Source of the DNA: a virus
IMG/VR virus record: IMGVR_UViG_3300046559_000446
Coordinates: 1-64,000 of that record
Length of the DNA stretch: 64,000 nt
Reading direction: 5' to 3' (one strand)
Part shown: positions 46,051 through 55,723 of the stretch, piece after piece
Numbering within the stretch: the stretch's first letter is position 1
Layout: each line of letters begins with the position of its first letter
Translations under genes and position numbers: made by a program
The notes under the pieces: model-generated
Told to the model about the DNA's origin: nothing
Seen by the model: the letters and a program-made list of their open reading frames with translations, nothing else
Database searches by the model: none

Positions 46051-49000
46051 GTAATGTCCAGATCCCGAACTTGCCTGCCGCCGGCGCTTTGATTGGCACG
46101 GAGCAAATGGAGCTTGTGCAGGCCGGCGTCTCGGTGCGCGCCACGGTGTCGCAGCTTATTGAAGACGCTCACGTTCCGTTGCCAGCTACCAACCTGCCGC
46201 TGATGAACGGCGGCGCGTCGGTGGGCGCCGAGCAGACCTACTCGCGCGGTGATCACATCCATCCGACCGACACCACGCGCTATGCCGTATCGAATCCGGC
46301 GGGTTACCAGACGGCGGCGCAAGTCACGGCTGCGCTGGGGCCTTACGCTCTGATTGACAGCCAGGCGTTTACTGGAACGCCTTCGATGCCGACTGGCGCT
46401 ACGGGCGTTACGCAGACGGCGGCTGATAGCTCGACCAAACTGGCGACCACGGCTTTCGTCAAGGCCCAGGGCTACGCGCCGACGGCGTCCCTGGGAACGA
46501 TGTCCACTCAGAACGCCAACGCGGTGGCGATCACCGGCGGCGCTATCAATGGGACGACCGTCGGAGCCACCACGCCCAGCACCGGCGCATTCACCAATCT
46601 GTCGGCGTCAGGTACGGTTTCCGGCGCCGGCTTTACTGCGTTGCTGGCTCCTTATGCGACGACGGCGTCCCTGGGGACGATGTCCACCCAGAACGCCAAT
46701 GCAGTGGCGATCACCGGCGGCGCAATCAACAGCACGACCGTCGGCGCGACCACGGCGAGCACGGGCGCTTTCACCACACTGAGCGCCTCTGGCGTGGTGT
46801 CGGGTGCTGGATTCACCACGCTGCTGAACCCCTATGCTTTGGTCAATTCACAGGTGTTTACTGGAACGCCGTCGCTGCCGACCGGCACGATTGGCGTGAC
46901 GCAGGCGGCGCTCAATAATTCGACCAAACTCGCCACCACGGCTTATGTCGATGGCGCGATCACGGTGTTGGGCCTCGGCACGATGGCCGCGCAGAACGCC
47001 AACGCGGTCGCGATCACGGGCGGCGCCATCAACAACACGGCGATTGGCGCGACGACGCGCAGCAGCGGCGCTTTCACCACGCTGGCGGCCAATGGCGCGG
47101 CGACCTTCACATCCTCGCTGACGGCTTCGCCGGCCAGCGCCAATGTCGTTCTTTCGCCAACCGGCACTGGCACGGTTACGATCAATCCGGCCACGCTCGG
47201 CCACGTCGACAATACGGCGATCGGCGCGACGACGGCGAGCACCGGCGCGTTCACCACGCTGGTCGCGACGTCGATCAACAGCACTCCCATTGGCGCGACG
47301 ACACCCAGCACCGGCGCTTTCACCACTTTGAGCGCCACCGGCACGGCGACCTTCACAGGCGCGCTGACGGCATCGCCTGCGAACTTGTCGGTCACGTTCT
47401 CGCCCACCGGCACTGGCACGGTCACCATCAATCCGGCGACGCTTGGCACGATCAACAATATGACGATCGGCGCCACCACGGCGGCGGCTGGCACTTTCAC
47501 CAATCTGACCGCGACCGGTACGGTGGGCGGCGCTGGTTTCACCACGCTGTTGACGCCTTACGCGCTGGTCAATTCGCAAGTCTTCACCGGGACGCCGTCG
47601 CTGCCGACCGGCACCATTGGCGTGACGCAGGCAGCGGCCACCAATAACACGACGCTGGCCACCACGGCCTATGTGAAGTCGCAGAACTATCTGACCGCCA
47701 ACCAGAGCATTGCGCTTACCGGCGACGTCACGGGTTCTGGGACCACATCGATCGCCTCGACGGTCGTCCAGCTTCAGGGCCGTCCGCTGTCGGCTTCTCT
47801 GCCCGCCAGCGGCAATCTGATGGGCTGGAACGGCACGACATGGGGGCCGGTTGCGGCTGGCGCGGCTGCGGCTGGCGGCACCGCCAATCAGATCCAGTAT
47901 AACAACGGCGGCGTCCTCGGCGGCCTCCCCACCACCGGCACTTTTGCTAGCAGCAATGTGGTGATGAGCATCGCGCCGACGCTCACCAATTCGCTCAATA
48001 TCACGGGCGCGGCGTCGAACGATTCCACGCTCGTGATGAACAAGTCGGCGTCCTTGCAGCAATGCCGGATTAATGCGCAGATGGGCGGCGTCTCTCGCTG
48101 GCAGATGATGCTTGGCGATACGACGGCGGAAGGCGGCAGCAACGCCGGTTCCGATTTTACCCTGTCCCGCTTTACCGATGCAGGCGGCGCGCTCGACAGC
48201 CCGCTCAAAATCATTCGCTCGACCGGCGTTGCGACTTTCACGCAGGCGTTGTTTTCAGCCAACCACACAATCACAGGCGCAGCGGGCAACAACGCCGCTG
48301 TGATCGTAAACAAGGCTGCGGCTGGGTTTTACAGCGGCATCGACGGACAGACTGCTGGGTCAAGGCGCTGGCTGATGATGCTCGGCAACGCCACGGCGGA
48401 AGGCGGTAGCAACGCCGGTTCAGATTTTATGATCAACCGGTATACTGATGCGGCTGGTTTTATTGACACGCCTTTGACGATCACGCGCTCAAGCGGCGAC
48501 GCCACATTTTCTGCTGGTCTTTACGTTCTCAATTCAGCAGTCACCGCCAAACAGATTGTGATCAATGGCGCGGCGCTCGGCAGCGTCGCGGGCAACATTC
48601 AAACTGTTTTTGGGGCAGGATCGACCACCACCAATGGAGAGCAACTGCGCATTGAGGTACAGCGCAAGTCGGCAGGCTCCGACTGGACGACTGCCGCTTG
48701 GCAGACTTATCGCATCGTCGATGGCTCTAAGATGGGTTACGTCGAATATGGCAGTCAGTCTGTCAAGCCGATAGCTTTCGGCACCGGCACAACCGAGCTT
48801 GCGTCGATCAGCAACACGGGCGTTTTCACAGCCGCGTCAACGCTTGTAGGCACAGGCGCTGTGTTAAATGCTCCAGCCGCCACCGATTCCGTGCTGTGGC
48901 TAAACAAACCGGCGTCTGGTCGAGCCAGCGCAGTTTATGGGCAGATGGCTGCAAGCAATCGCTGGGCGATGTCGCTTGGCGACACGGCGACTGAAAGCGG

Positions 49001-50339
49001 CAGCAATGTCGGGTGCAACTATGTGTTGTCCACCTTCACTGACGCTGGAGCTTTTTTAGGCAATCCGCTCACCGTCTTTCGTGCCAGCGGCTATATGTAT
49101 TTTAACGGCAACGGCGCGACGGCCATCCCGCAAAGCTATGAGACTGCGCCTTACGGCCACATGGCGCTGCGGATGAACAAGTCTGGGTCCACCAAGACGA
49201 ATGTCATATCCGGCCACCTTAATGGCGTAGTTCGATGGACCTTTGAGCTTGGTAATACGACTGCTGAAACCGGCACCGGAAATACGGGGTCTGATTTTTC
49301 GATTGGCCGCTACAGCGATGCTGGCGTTGGCCTTGACGCTCCTCTATCTATTGCTCGTTCAACCGGCTTTGCCACTTTCACAAAAACCTTAACCGTACAA
49401 AGTTTCGACAACTTAGGTCAGATTCGTCTCGTTGGTGGAAATTACGGCGCTGGCATACGCAATGATGGCGCAAGCTGTTACCTCTTGCAGACTGCGGTGA
49501 GCGATCAGTATGGGGCATTCAACAGCGCGCGTCCGTTTTCTTGGAACTTGTCCAACGGCACTGTGCAGATCGACGGCGGCGCTGCTGGAACTACATTTGG
49601 CGGCCCCATAACTACAACAGGTCAAATATTCACTAGCGGCGGCATAATAGGCGCCGGTATTTACGCTTCTGGCGGTCAGATGACCGTACAATCTAGCGGC
49701 GCGCCCGGCTTCATCAACCAGTGCGACAGTTCGGGCAACGGTGGGCAGTTCAGAAATTTAACGATACGCGGGCTTGATTCCGCCTATTCGGCACAAGTCA
49801 ATCTGAGCGCGATCACTGCTGCTTCTGCTCTTTTTACGTGCAACGGGGTAATAGACGCCATAAATGGTTTTCGGTGCCGCCTTGGCGCTCCTGGTGGCGC
49901 GCTGGGATCGAACGTGTTCAGCTATTATTGGAACACCGACAACCATCTCTACGGCTCCGTGGACTCCACCAATCTGGGCTGGATCGCGTGGTCTTCCGAT
50001 TATCGCATCAAGCGGGACATTGCGCCGCTGCCGTCGATGTGGGAACAAGTCAAGGCGCTGAAGCCAATCAGTTATTTTCATAAGGATTGGACGCCTGAAT
50101 GGGCGGCGTCGAAAGAAAACGGCGATGCGCCCGATCCACTGTTCAGGGACGACGGCGTAGAGAACTGGGGCTTCGTCGCGCACGAGCTTCAAGAGACGCT
50201 AATCCAGAGCGCGGCGACCGGCGTCAAAGATGAAGCCGGTCTGGTGCAGGCGCCCAACCCGTGGACGGTGATCGCAACGCTGACCAAGGCGCTGCAAGAG
50301 GCAATGGCGCGCATCGAGGCGCTGGAGGCAAGAGCATGA
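46047..50339 (+). CDS. Large tail fibre 2 with repeats and S74 chaperone
   Basis: GTG at 46047 opens a 1430-residue fibre. It has the shared N-terminal domain (VQIPNLPAAGALIGTEQMEL). The shaft (about residues 100-620) carries repeats such as GTMSTQNANAVAITGGAI and GATTASTGAFTTLSASG, and NSQVFTGTPSLPTGTIGVTQ twice. Later comes a long beta-rich shaft with GSNAGSDFTLSRF-type modules in four or five copies. The end is an S74 chaperone domain: SDYRIKRDIAPLPSMW at Ser1317, GFVAHELQETLI and a Glu-rich helix. It is the largest receptor-binding candidate of the window. The next gene, an endolysin, overlaps it by 4 nt. Confidence 0.85.
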   Translation: MSNVQIPNLPAAGALIGTEQMELVQAGVSVRATVSQLIEDAHVPLPATNLPLMNGGASVGAEQTYSRGDHIHPTDTTRYAVSNPAGYQTAAQVTAALGPYALIDSQAFTGTPSMPTGATGVTQTAADSSTKLATTAFVKAQGYAPTASLGTMSTQNANAVAITGGAINGTTVGATTPSTGAFTNLSASGTVSGAGFTALLAPYATTASLGTMSTQNANAVAITGGAINSTTVGATTASTGAFTTLSASGVVSGAGFTTLLNPYALVNSQVFTGTPSLPTGTIGVTQAALNNSTKLATTAYVDGAITVLGLGTMAAQNANAVAITGGAINNTAIGATTRSSGAFTTLAANGAATFTSSLTASPASANVVLSPTGTGTVTINPATLGHVDNTAIGATTASTGAFTTLVATSINSTPIGATTPSTGAFTTLSATGTATFTGALTASPANLSVTFSPTGTGTVTINPATLGTINNMTIGATTAAAGTFTNLTATGTVGGAGFTTLLTPYALVNSQVFTGTPSLPTGTIGVTQAAATNNTTLATTAYVKSQNYLTANQSIALTGDVTGSGTTSIASTVVQLQGRPLSASLPASGNLMGWNGTTWGPVAAGAAAAGGTANQIQYNNGGVLGGLPTTGTFASSNVVMSIAPTLTNSLNITGAASNDSTLVMNKSASLQQCRINAQMGGVSRWQMMLGDTTAEGGSNAGSDFTLSRFTDAGGALDSPLKIIRSTGVATFTQALFSANHTITGAAGNNAAVIVNKAAAGFYSGIDGQTAGSRRWLMMLGNATAEGGSNAGSDFMINRYTDAAGFIDTPLTITRSSGDATFSAGLYVLNSAVTAKQIVINGAALGSVAGNIQTVFGAGSTTTNGEQLRIEVQRKSAGSDWTTAAWQTYRIVDGSKMGYVEYGSQSVKPIAFGTGTTELASISNTGVFTAASTLVGTGAVLNAPAATDSVLWLNKPASGRASAVYGQMAASNRWAMSLGDTATESGSNVGCNYVLSTFTDAGAFLGNPLTVFRASGYMYFNGNGATAIPQSYETAPYGHMALRMNKSGSTKTNVISGHLNGVVRWTFELGNTTAETGTGNTGSDFSIGRYSDAGVGLDAPLSIARSTGFATFTKTLTVQSFDNLGQIRLVGGNYGAGIRNDGASCYLLQTAVSDQYGAFNSARPFSWNLSNGTVQIDGGAAGTTFGGPITTTGQIFTSGGIIGAGIYASGGQMTVQSSGAPGFINQCDSSGNGGQFRNLTIRGLDSAYSAQVNLSAITAASALFTCNGVIDAINGFRCRLGAPGGALGSNVFSYYWNTDNHLYGSVDSTNLGWIAWSSDYRIKRDIAPLPSMWEQVKALKPISYFHKDWTPEWAASKENGDAPDPLFRDDGVENWGFVAHELQETLIQSAATGVKDEAGLVQAPNPWTVIATLTKALQEAMARIEALEARA

Positions 50340-50941
50340 CAATTGACAGAGAGTTTTTCTTCAACACCGTCCGCGACGAACTGTTCAGCGGCGGGATGGC
50401 GCAATCCCAGGTGGACGGCATGAACAATCTGCTCAACATTTGGGAGGCCGACTATGCCGCCGCCAATCCGCGCGACGGCAAGATGTGGCTGTCCTACGGG
50501 CTGGCGACCGTTTACCACGAGAGCGCGCAGACCATGCAGCCGATCGAGGAGTACGGCAAGGGCGAGGGCCACAGCTATGCCGACCCGGATGGTCCCTATG
50601 GCGAGTCTTATTACGGGCGCGGCCACGTTCAGTTGACGTGGTTCGAAAACTACGAGAAGGGCGAAAAGGTCTTCAAGGAAAAGTTCGATCGCAATGTCCC
50701 GATGGTCAAATATCCGCATCGCATGCTGGAGGAGGAAACCTCGGCGGTGATCCTGTTCGAAGGCATGATTGATGGCTGGTTCACCGGCGTCGGCCTGCCC
50801 GACTTCTTCAGCGCCGAAGAGGGCGAGGAAGATCCCTACAACGCCCGCAAGATCATCAACGGCCTCGACAAAGCTTCGACCATCGAGGGCTATTATTGGC
50901 AGTTCAAAGGCGCAATTCGAGATGCGGAAAGCAGTGTTTAA
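50336..50941 (+). CDS. GH19-type endolysin
   Basis: This 201-residue protein has the glycoside hydrolase 19 (chitinase-like) fold used by phage endolysins to cut peptidoglycan. Key parts are LATVYHESAQTMQPIEEYGK, with a catalytic Glu in HES, and ESYYGRGHVQLTWFENYEKG, the family signature. MLEEETSAVILFEGMIDGWF and ARKIINGLDKASTIEGYY complete the helical core. There is no signal peptide, so release needs a holin; the next gene encodes a candidate. It overlaps the fibre stop (ATGA). Confidence 0.85.
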   Translation: MTIDREFFFNTVRDELFSGGMAQSQVDGMNNLLNIWEADYAAANPRDGKMWLSYGLATVYHESAQTMQPIEEYGKGEGHSYADPDGPYGESYYGRGHVQLTWFENYEKGEKVFKEKFDRNVPMVKYPHRMLEEETSAVILFEGMIDGWFTGVGLPDFFSAEEGEEDPYNARKIINGLDKASTIEGYYWQFKGAIRDAESSV

Positions 50942-51146
50942 TGGATCGGTCATCGTCGCCGTCCTGACTGCCGCAGCCAACGGCTCCATCGAGTGGCCGG
51001 GGGTTCTCGTCACGCCTGAACATATCGTGCAGATCCAGAAGGTGCTGTTCGCCGCCTTGAGCGTCTGGGCGGTTGCATTGCCTTTTATCTTGAAGGCGAG
51101 CAATGCTATTGATGATGCTGCCGCTCGAAAGGAGCCGCCGCTATGA
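50922..51146 (+). CDS. Holin-like small membrane protein
   Basis: This 74-residue protein starts at ATG 50922, overlapping the endolysin end by 20 nt. It has a mildly hydrophobic N-terminus (AVFNGSVIVAVLTAAANGSI) and a clear transmembrane helix (VLFAALSVWAVALPFILKA), with a charged tail. Size, topology and place right after the endolysin suggest a holin or pinholin. No family is recognised. Confidence 0.6.
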   Translation: MRKAVFNGSVIVAVLTAAANGSIEWPGVLVTPEHIVQIQKVLFAALSVWAVALPFILKASNAIDDAAARKEPPL

Positions 51147-51928
51147 CGACAACCAATCCGCTCACCTATAGCGGCTACATCAGGTCCATCGCAGCCCTGG
51201 CCGTCATCCCAACAGAGATCGATGCTGCTTCAGGGCAGTACAAGTTTAGCGAACCGAACCTCGCGATCGTGACCCCGCAGATGTTGAGCTACGCGGAGTT
51301 GCGCATCCAGCGCGACCTCGACCTGGTGGCGGGCCAGACGCAATTGACCTACACCTTGACCAGCGGGGCCTCGCTGATGGTCGTCCCCAACGAAGACATG
51401 ATCATCGTGCAGGACATATCTTTGAAAGGCGTCGACAGCAAGAAAACGACCGTTCTTACGCCGACCACGAGAGAGTTTCTCATGCTCGTGTACCCCGACG
51501 CCACGGTAACAGGCGTCCCGAAATACTTCGCTCCCTATGTTGGAAATGTCGCGCCCGATTCAGCTTTGGCTGTCACCTACCGGATCGGCCCTGCGGCGGA
51601 CCAAGGCTATGAGGCCACAGTCCTTGGCTCGGCCAGGATGCAGTCGCTGGCGCAGTTCGCCGCATCCGCGCCGAACGCCAATAATGTGACCTATGTTTCG
51701 ACCTACCATCCCGATCTTTTGCTGATGGCGAGCATGGTCTTTCTCAGCGCGTATCAGCGCAATTTCAGTTCTTCTGGCTCCGATCCGCAGATGCCGATTA
51801 ATTACGAAACGCAGTACCAGACGCTGCTCAAGAGTTCGATGATGGAGGAGCTACGCAAACGGTTCCGCATGGTGCCTGGGGCGGCGGAAGCGGCGGCCCC
51901 GCCGGCGCCGCCGCCTGGGGGAGGCTGA
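51143..51928 (+). CDS. Tail/head completion protein candidate
   Basis: This 261-residue protein reads LTYSGYIRSIAALAVIPTEI, later MLSYAELRIQRDLDLVAGQT, VPNEDMIIVQDISLKGVDSK and YVSTYHPDLLLMASMVFLSA. The pattern (ELRIQRDLDL, STYHPDLLLMASM, ending in YETQYQTLLKSSM) is that of phage adaptor proteins related to gp6/gp4 head-tail connectors. The last residues are Pro/Gly-rich. It overlaps the previous stop by 4 nt and precedes the gp10-like gene, consistent with a connector. Confidence 0.65.
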   Translation: MTTTNPLTYSGYIRSIAALAVIPTEIDAASGQYKFSEPNLAIVTPQMLSYAELRIQRDLDLVAGQTQLTYTLTSGASLMVVPNEDMIIVQDISLKGVDSKKTTVLTPTTREFLMLVYPDATVTGVPKYFAPYVGNVAPDSALAVTYRIGPAADQGYEATVLGSARMQSLAQFAASAPNANNVTYVSTYHPDLLLMASMVFLSAYQRNFSSSGSDPQMPINYETQYQTLLKSSMMEELRKRFRMVPGAAEAAAPPAPPPGGG

Positions 51929-51931
51929 TCC

Positions 51932-54103
51932 ATGCCGCATGCAACTCTCAAGATCGAACCCGGCGTCAACACTAACGAGACGCCTGTTCTCAACATGGCG
52001 GGCATCGCGGCCTGCAATTTGATCCGTTTCAAGTATGACCCGCACAATATGGGCTTGGTCGAGAAACTGGGCGGCTGGTCGAAATTTTACAGCGGCGCTT
52101 TCTCAAATGTCGTCCGCCACATCTATGCATGGCAGGAAATTGATAGCGACAAGTTTGCAGTCGTCGGGATGGAGGGCCTCGGTGGCGTCACGCTGCTGCC
52201 CGCCATTCCCAAGCTAGATCCTGTTACGGGCGCCAACACGGGTTTTTACGTAGCCGACGTCAACAACGTAAAAGACCTGACGCCTGTTTTCAGGCACTCG
52301 AATTTGACGCCGCAGTTTCACACGACCATCAATTCTCCGCTGGTGGACATCAACGACACAACTCTCGTCGGCATCCACACCACTGATTCGGTCTACATCG
52401 CGACCCACATCGCTGTCGGCGGCATTGTCTTGTTCGGTCAGTACGCCATCCAGAAAACGCTGTCCTTCACTGAGTTTCTGATCCAGTCCTCTACGCTCCT
52501 CGGCCTGCCCAATCCTGCGCTATCAACGGCGACCACGACGTCAGGCGCGCCAGGGTTGCCGATCTTCACTCCGATCGTGAGCAGCTACGAGGTGACGGTC
52601 ACTCTGCCCAACCACGGCTATCAGGTTGGCGACGTGTTTCCCCTTCTTGTGCCAGTGACACTGGCCAGCACCGTCCTCCAAATTGGCGAGCACGAGGTTC
52701 GCGCTGTCGCTGACGCCAACAATTTCACCATCCTCGCGGATGATGTGTCTAGCTCCGCAACGCCAGTAACGCTGAACGGCGGCAACGTGCGCCTGATCTA
52801 CAACATTGGCGGCGTTCCCGCCAAGATCGTCAGCGGCTATGGCGCCGGCGGCTACGGCGAAGGCGGTTACGGCACTGGCGGCACGACTGTGGTTCCGACG
52901 GGCGACGTCGTCAACGCTACCGACTGGGCCTTCGACAATTGGGGCAGCGTCCTGCTCGCCAGCCCTGAAAATCAGGTGGTCAATAATATTCCCACGTCGG
53001 GGATCTACCAGTGGACGCCTGACGTAGGCACGTCGGTTCTCGCGTTGATTGCGCAGGCGCCGCCCTGCAATGACGGCTTTTTCGTCGGCATGCCGCAGCG
53101 CCAGATCATCGCGTGGGGGTCGAGCTTCAGCGGCATTCCAGATCCGCTGCTGATCCGCTGGTGCGACGTCAACGACTACACGGCTTGGGCGGCGACGATC
53201 ACCAACCAGGCCGGCTCTTACCGCCTGCCGAAAGGCTCCAAGATCGTGGCCGGCATCCAGGGGCCGCAGCAGGGCATCATCTTCACCGACCTGGCCGTCT
53301 GGGCCATGCAGTATGTCGGCCAGCCTTACATCTATTCGTTTAACGAAATTGGCAACGGTTGCGGTCTGATCGGGCAGAAAGCGGCGACGTCGCTCAACGG
53401 CACGATTTACTGGATGAGCCAGCGCCAGTTCTTCCAGCTTTCGGGCGGCGGCGTCGCGCCGATCCCCTGCCCCGTTTGGGACGTCGTCTTTCAAAATATC
53501 GATCGGCGCTATTATGACAAGATCCGCGTCGCGCCCAACTCGATGTTCAACGAGATCGCCTGGTATTATACGTCCAACAGTTCACCAGACGGCGAGAACG
53601 ACGCCTATATCAAGTTCAACTACCTGTTGAACACCTGGGACTATGGCTTGATGGCGCGCTCGGCCTGGATCAACCAGAGCGTCGTCGGGCCGCCGCTCGC
53701 TGCGGGCCGCAGTGTTTTCGACGGCAAGATCCGCCTGTACCAGCATGACATCGCCCTCGACGCCGATGGCCAGCCGATGGATTCGTGGTTCTCTACGGGC
53801 TATTTCTCCATGTCGGACGGAGACAGCAAAGTCTTTGTCGATGAAATATGGCCTGATTTTAAGTGGGGGCCTTACAACAATCCGAACCAGAACGCCGGCG
53901 TCAAACTGACCTTCACGGCCAAGGATTTTCCAAGCCAGCAGCCGCAGATGTCCAATGCGTTTACGTTCAAGGTTGATTCGACCTACGTCACGCCGCGCCT
54001 GCGCGGACGCTTGATGCAGGTCACGATAGGAAGCAATGACGTTGGATCGTTCTGGCGCGTGGGCGGCATGCGCTATCGGCTGGCCCCAGACGGGAAATAC
54101 TGA
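51932..54103 (+). CDS. P22 gp10-like DNA-stabilising tail protein
   Basis: This 723-residue protein matches the packaged-DNA stabilisation proteins of podoviruses (P22 gp10 type). Recognisable parts are EPGVNTNETPVLNMAGIAAC NLIRF, GGWSKFYSGAFSNVVRHIYA, DWAFDNWGSVLLASPENQVV, GMPQRQIIAWGSS, RWCDVNDYTAWAATITNQAG SYRLPKG, and VMDEIGNGCGLIG-like EIGNGCGLIGQKAATSLNG. It closes the tail tube and keeps DNA inside. The usual partner (gp4-like) is at 41837. The C-terminal GGMRYRLAPDGKY is a common ending. It starts 3 nt after the previous gene. Confidence 0.75.
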   Translation: MPHATLKIEPGVNTNETPVLNMAGIAACNLIRFKYDPHNMGLVEKLGGWSKFYSGAFSNVVRHIYAWQEIDSDKFAVVGMEGLGGVTLLPAIPKLDPVTGANTGFYVADVNNVKDLTPVFRHSNLTPQFHTTINSPLVDINDTTLVGIHTTDSVYIATHIAVGGIVLFGQYAIQKTLSFTEFLIQSSTLLGLPNPALSTATTTSGAPGLPIFTPIVSSYEVTVTLPNHGYQVGDVFPLLVPVTLASTVLQIGEHEVRAVADANNFTILADDVSSSATPVTLNGGNVRLIYNIGGVPAKIVSGYGAGGYGEGGYGTGGTTVVPTGDVVNATDWAFDNWGSVLLASPENQVVNNIPTSGIYQWTPDVGTSVLALIAQAPPCNDGFFVGMPQRQIIAWGSSFSGIPDPLLIRWCDVNDYTAWAATITNQAGSYRLPKGSKIVAGIQGPQQGIIFTDLAVWAMQYVGQPYIYSFNEIGNGCGLIGQKAATSLNGTIYWMSQRQFFQLSGGGVAPIPCPVWDVVFQNIDRRYYDKIRVAPNSMFNEIAWYYTSNSSPDGENDAYIKFNYLLNTWDYGLMARSAWINQSVVGPPLAAGRSVFDGKIRLYQHDIALDADGQPMDSWFSTGYFSMSDGDSKVFVDEIWPDFKWGPYNNPNQNAGVKLTFTAKDFPSQQPQMSNAFTFKVDSTYVTPRLRGRLMQVTIGSNDVGSFWRVGGMRYRLAPDGKY

Positions 54104-54105
54104 CG

Positions 54106-54516
54106 ATGACGGCTTCGCTCACAGACATCCTTTCCGCCGCCAAAAACATCGCCCAGGCGATCAATGACGCGGCGCGCGCTTATGTCGGCGTCCAGGGGTC
54201 GCAAATACAAGTGGCGATGGGCGCCAATTCGCAAGTTACGGTTGGGCCGGGGCGCATGGCCATGCTCAGTGTGATCACTGCTGGTAGCACCGTCGGAACT
54301 ATTCACGATTCCGCCACCATCACCAACGCTGCTCTCGCCAATCAGATTGCCGGCATTCCGATGACAGTCGGCATTTCTTTTGTCAATTTGCCGTTCAACA
54401 ACGGCCTCGCCATCAAGCCAGGCACGGGCCAGGTGGTGGCGGTCAGCTATTCGACAGGCGCCGCCGCCGGGGATCAGACCGTTTCCTCTGAAGGCAGACG
54501 GGCGAAAGGACGCTGA
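54106..54516 (+). CDS. Hypothetical virion-region protein
   Basis: This 136-residue protein begins LTDILSAAKNIAQAINDAAR, a start I recognise from small alphaproteobacterial phage proteins near tail genes. The rest is beta-rich (GPGRMAMLSVITAGSTVGTI, FNNGLAIKPGTGQVVAVSYS). It starts 2 nt after the gp10-like gene. A minor tail-protein role is likely but unproven. Confidence 0.6.
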   Translation: MTASLTDILSAAKNIAQAINDAARAYVGVQGSQIQVAMGANSQVTVGPGRMAMLSVITAGSTVGTIHDSATITNAALANQIAGIPMTVGISFVNLPFNNGLAIKPGTGQVVAVSYSTGAAAGDQTVSSEGRRAKGR

Positions 54517-54517
54517 C

Positions 54518-55210
54518 ATGCCACTGATCAAATCAGGGTCTAAGGAGGCCGTCAGCCAGAACATCAAAACGGAGATGGGCGCCGGCAAGCCGCAGAAGCA
54601 GGCGATTGCTATCGCCCTCGATGTCGCGCGGCGCGCGCGAGCGGAGGGCGGCGGCATGCCGACGCTCTCAAAACTAGGTTCGCCGCCTGATGTTCCAGAG
54701 ACGGTTCACGCGCATCTGTCGGCCAAGGTCCACACCGGTCCGATCCACAGCGCGGTCGCAGGCCGCACCGACCACCTGCCCGTTCACGTTCCGAGCGGCA
54801 GCTATGTCATCCCTGCCGACATCGTGTCGGGCATGGGCGAAGGAAACACCAATGCCGGATTTAAGGTCATTAAACGAACTTTCGCGGGGCTTCCATATGG
54901 CCCCAAGTCCGACCAGCCCTATGGACATAAGGGAGGCCCTTATGGAAGCGGATCGGCTCCGTATAACCAGGCAGGCGGCCCGTATGGCGAACCGCTTGTT
55001 GGCGACAGACATGCGCGCGGTGGCAAAACTGGATCCGATGTGAAGGTCGTCGTGGCGGGCGGCGAGTACACCTTGACGCCTGAAGAGGTGATGGCGGCGG
55101 GCGATGGCGATATCGATCGCGGCCACCGCGTCCTCGATGATTTCGTCAAACAGATGCGCGGCCACATCGTCAAGACGATGTCGAAGCTGCCTGGACCGAA
55201 GCGAGACTAG
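54518..55210 (+). CDS. Hypothetical virion-region protein (DUF6496-like start)
   Basis: This 230-residue protein starts with AVSQNIKTEMGAGKPQKQAI AIALDVAR, which resembles DUF6496. A Gly/Tyr-rich stretch (AGLPYGPKSDQPYGHKGGPY, GSGSAPYNQAGGPYGEPLV) separates this from a C-terminal part. The latter has VKVVVAGGEYTLTPEEVMAA, then DRGHRVLDDFVKQMRGHIVK. It has PSGSYVIPADIVSGMGEGNT, seen in phage structural-region proteins. The start is 1 nt after the previous stop. The function is unknown. Confidence 0.65.
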   Translation: MPLIKSGSKEAVSQNIKTEMGAGKPQKQAIAIALDVARRARAEGGGMPTLSKLGSPPDVPETVHAHLSAKVHTGPIHSAVAGRTDHLPVHVPSGSYVIPADIVSGMGEGNTNAGFKVIKRTFAGLPYGPKSDQPYGHKGGPYGSGSAPYNQAGGPYGEPLVGDRHARGGKTGSDVKVVVAGGEYTLTPEEVMAAGDGDIDRGHRVLDDFVKQMRGHIVKTMSKLPGPKRD

Positions 55211-55214
55211 GCAA

Positions 55215-55718
55215 ATGAGCGAGATACAAGTGAGATACGGCGTTCCAGCCGACGTGCATAATTTCATGGACCTGACGGCCATGTGCGCGGAAGAGAACGG
55301 CCTGCTCGCGGTGAGCAGGAGGAAAGTGCTGGAGGAGGTATGGGCCAGCCTGAACTGGGACCACGGCGTGATCGGCGTGGTCGAGGGCGACAGCGGCATC
55401 CTGGAGGCCGGCATCCTGCTCCGCGTGGACACGACGCCCTACAGCGTCGAGGAAGTCCTGTGCGAGCGCGCGATCTACGTGCGGCCAGAATTTCGTAAAG
55501 TGCAGCGCAGCCTCTATCAGGGCGGACGCGCCAGCTACCTATGCGAGTTCGCCAAGAACGCCGCCATGCGCCTCGAATTACCCCTTCTAATCAGTATTTT
55601 GTCAACGCACCGCGCTGCTGGTAAGGTGAGACTTTACGAGCGGCATTTCGGAACGCCGGCGGGCGCCTATTGGCTTTGGAACGCGAAGACGGGCCATAAG
55701 CAAGAAGCTGCGGAGTAG
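55215..55718 (+). CDS. GNAT-like acetyltransferase
   Basis: This 167-residue protein has a GNAT-type layout: VRYGVPADVHNFMDLTAMCA at the start, a beta strand pair around GVIGVVEGDSGILEAGILLR, EEVLCERAIYVRPEFRKVQR (before the acetyl-CoA loop), YQGGRASYLCEFAKNAAMRL and a last strand GTPAGAYWLWN. GNAT enzymes move an acetyl group from acetyl-CoA to amines. Its place between tail genes and the large virion protein is common in this phage type, and the target is unknown. The consensus Q/RxxGxG/A is not clearly intact, so activity is uncertain. Confidence 0.65.
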   Translation: MSEIQVRYGVPADVHNFMDLTAMCAEENGLLAVSRRKVLEEVWASLNWDHGVIGVVEGDSGILEAGILLRVDTTPYSVEEVLCERAIYVRPEFRKVQRSLYQGGRASYLCEFAKNAAMRLELPLLISILSTHRAAGKVRLYERHFGTPAGAYWLWNAKTGHKQEAAE

Positions 55719-55723
55719 ACGTC

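Noticed and set aside
46848-48062. Minus-strand frame of 404 codons, Arg/Gly-rich
   Set aside because: Antisense shadow of the repeat-rich fibre shaft; its own repeats mirror the plus-strand repeats.
43097-50339. Diversity-generating retroelement acting on the fibre genes
   Set aside because: No reverse transcriptase gene and no template/variable repeat pair with A-specific changes was seen.
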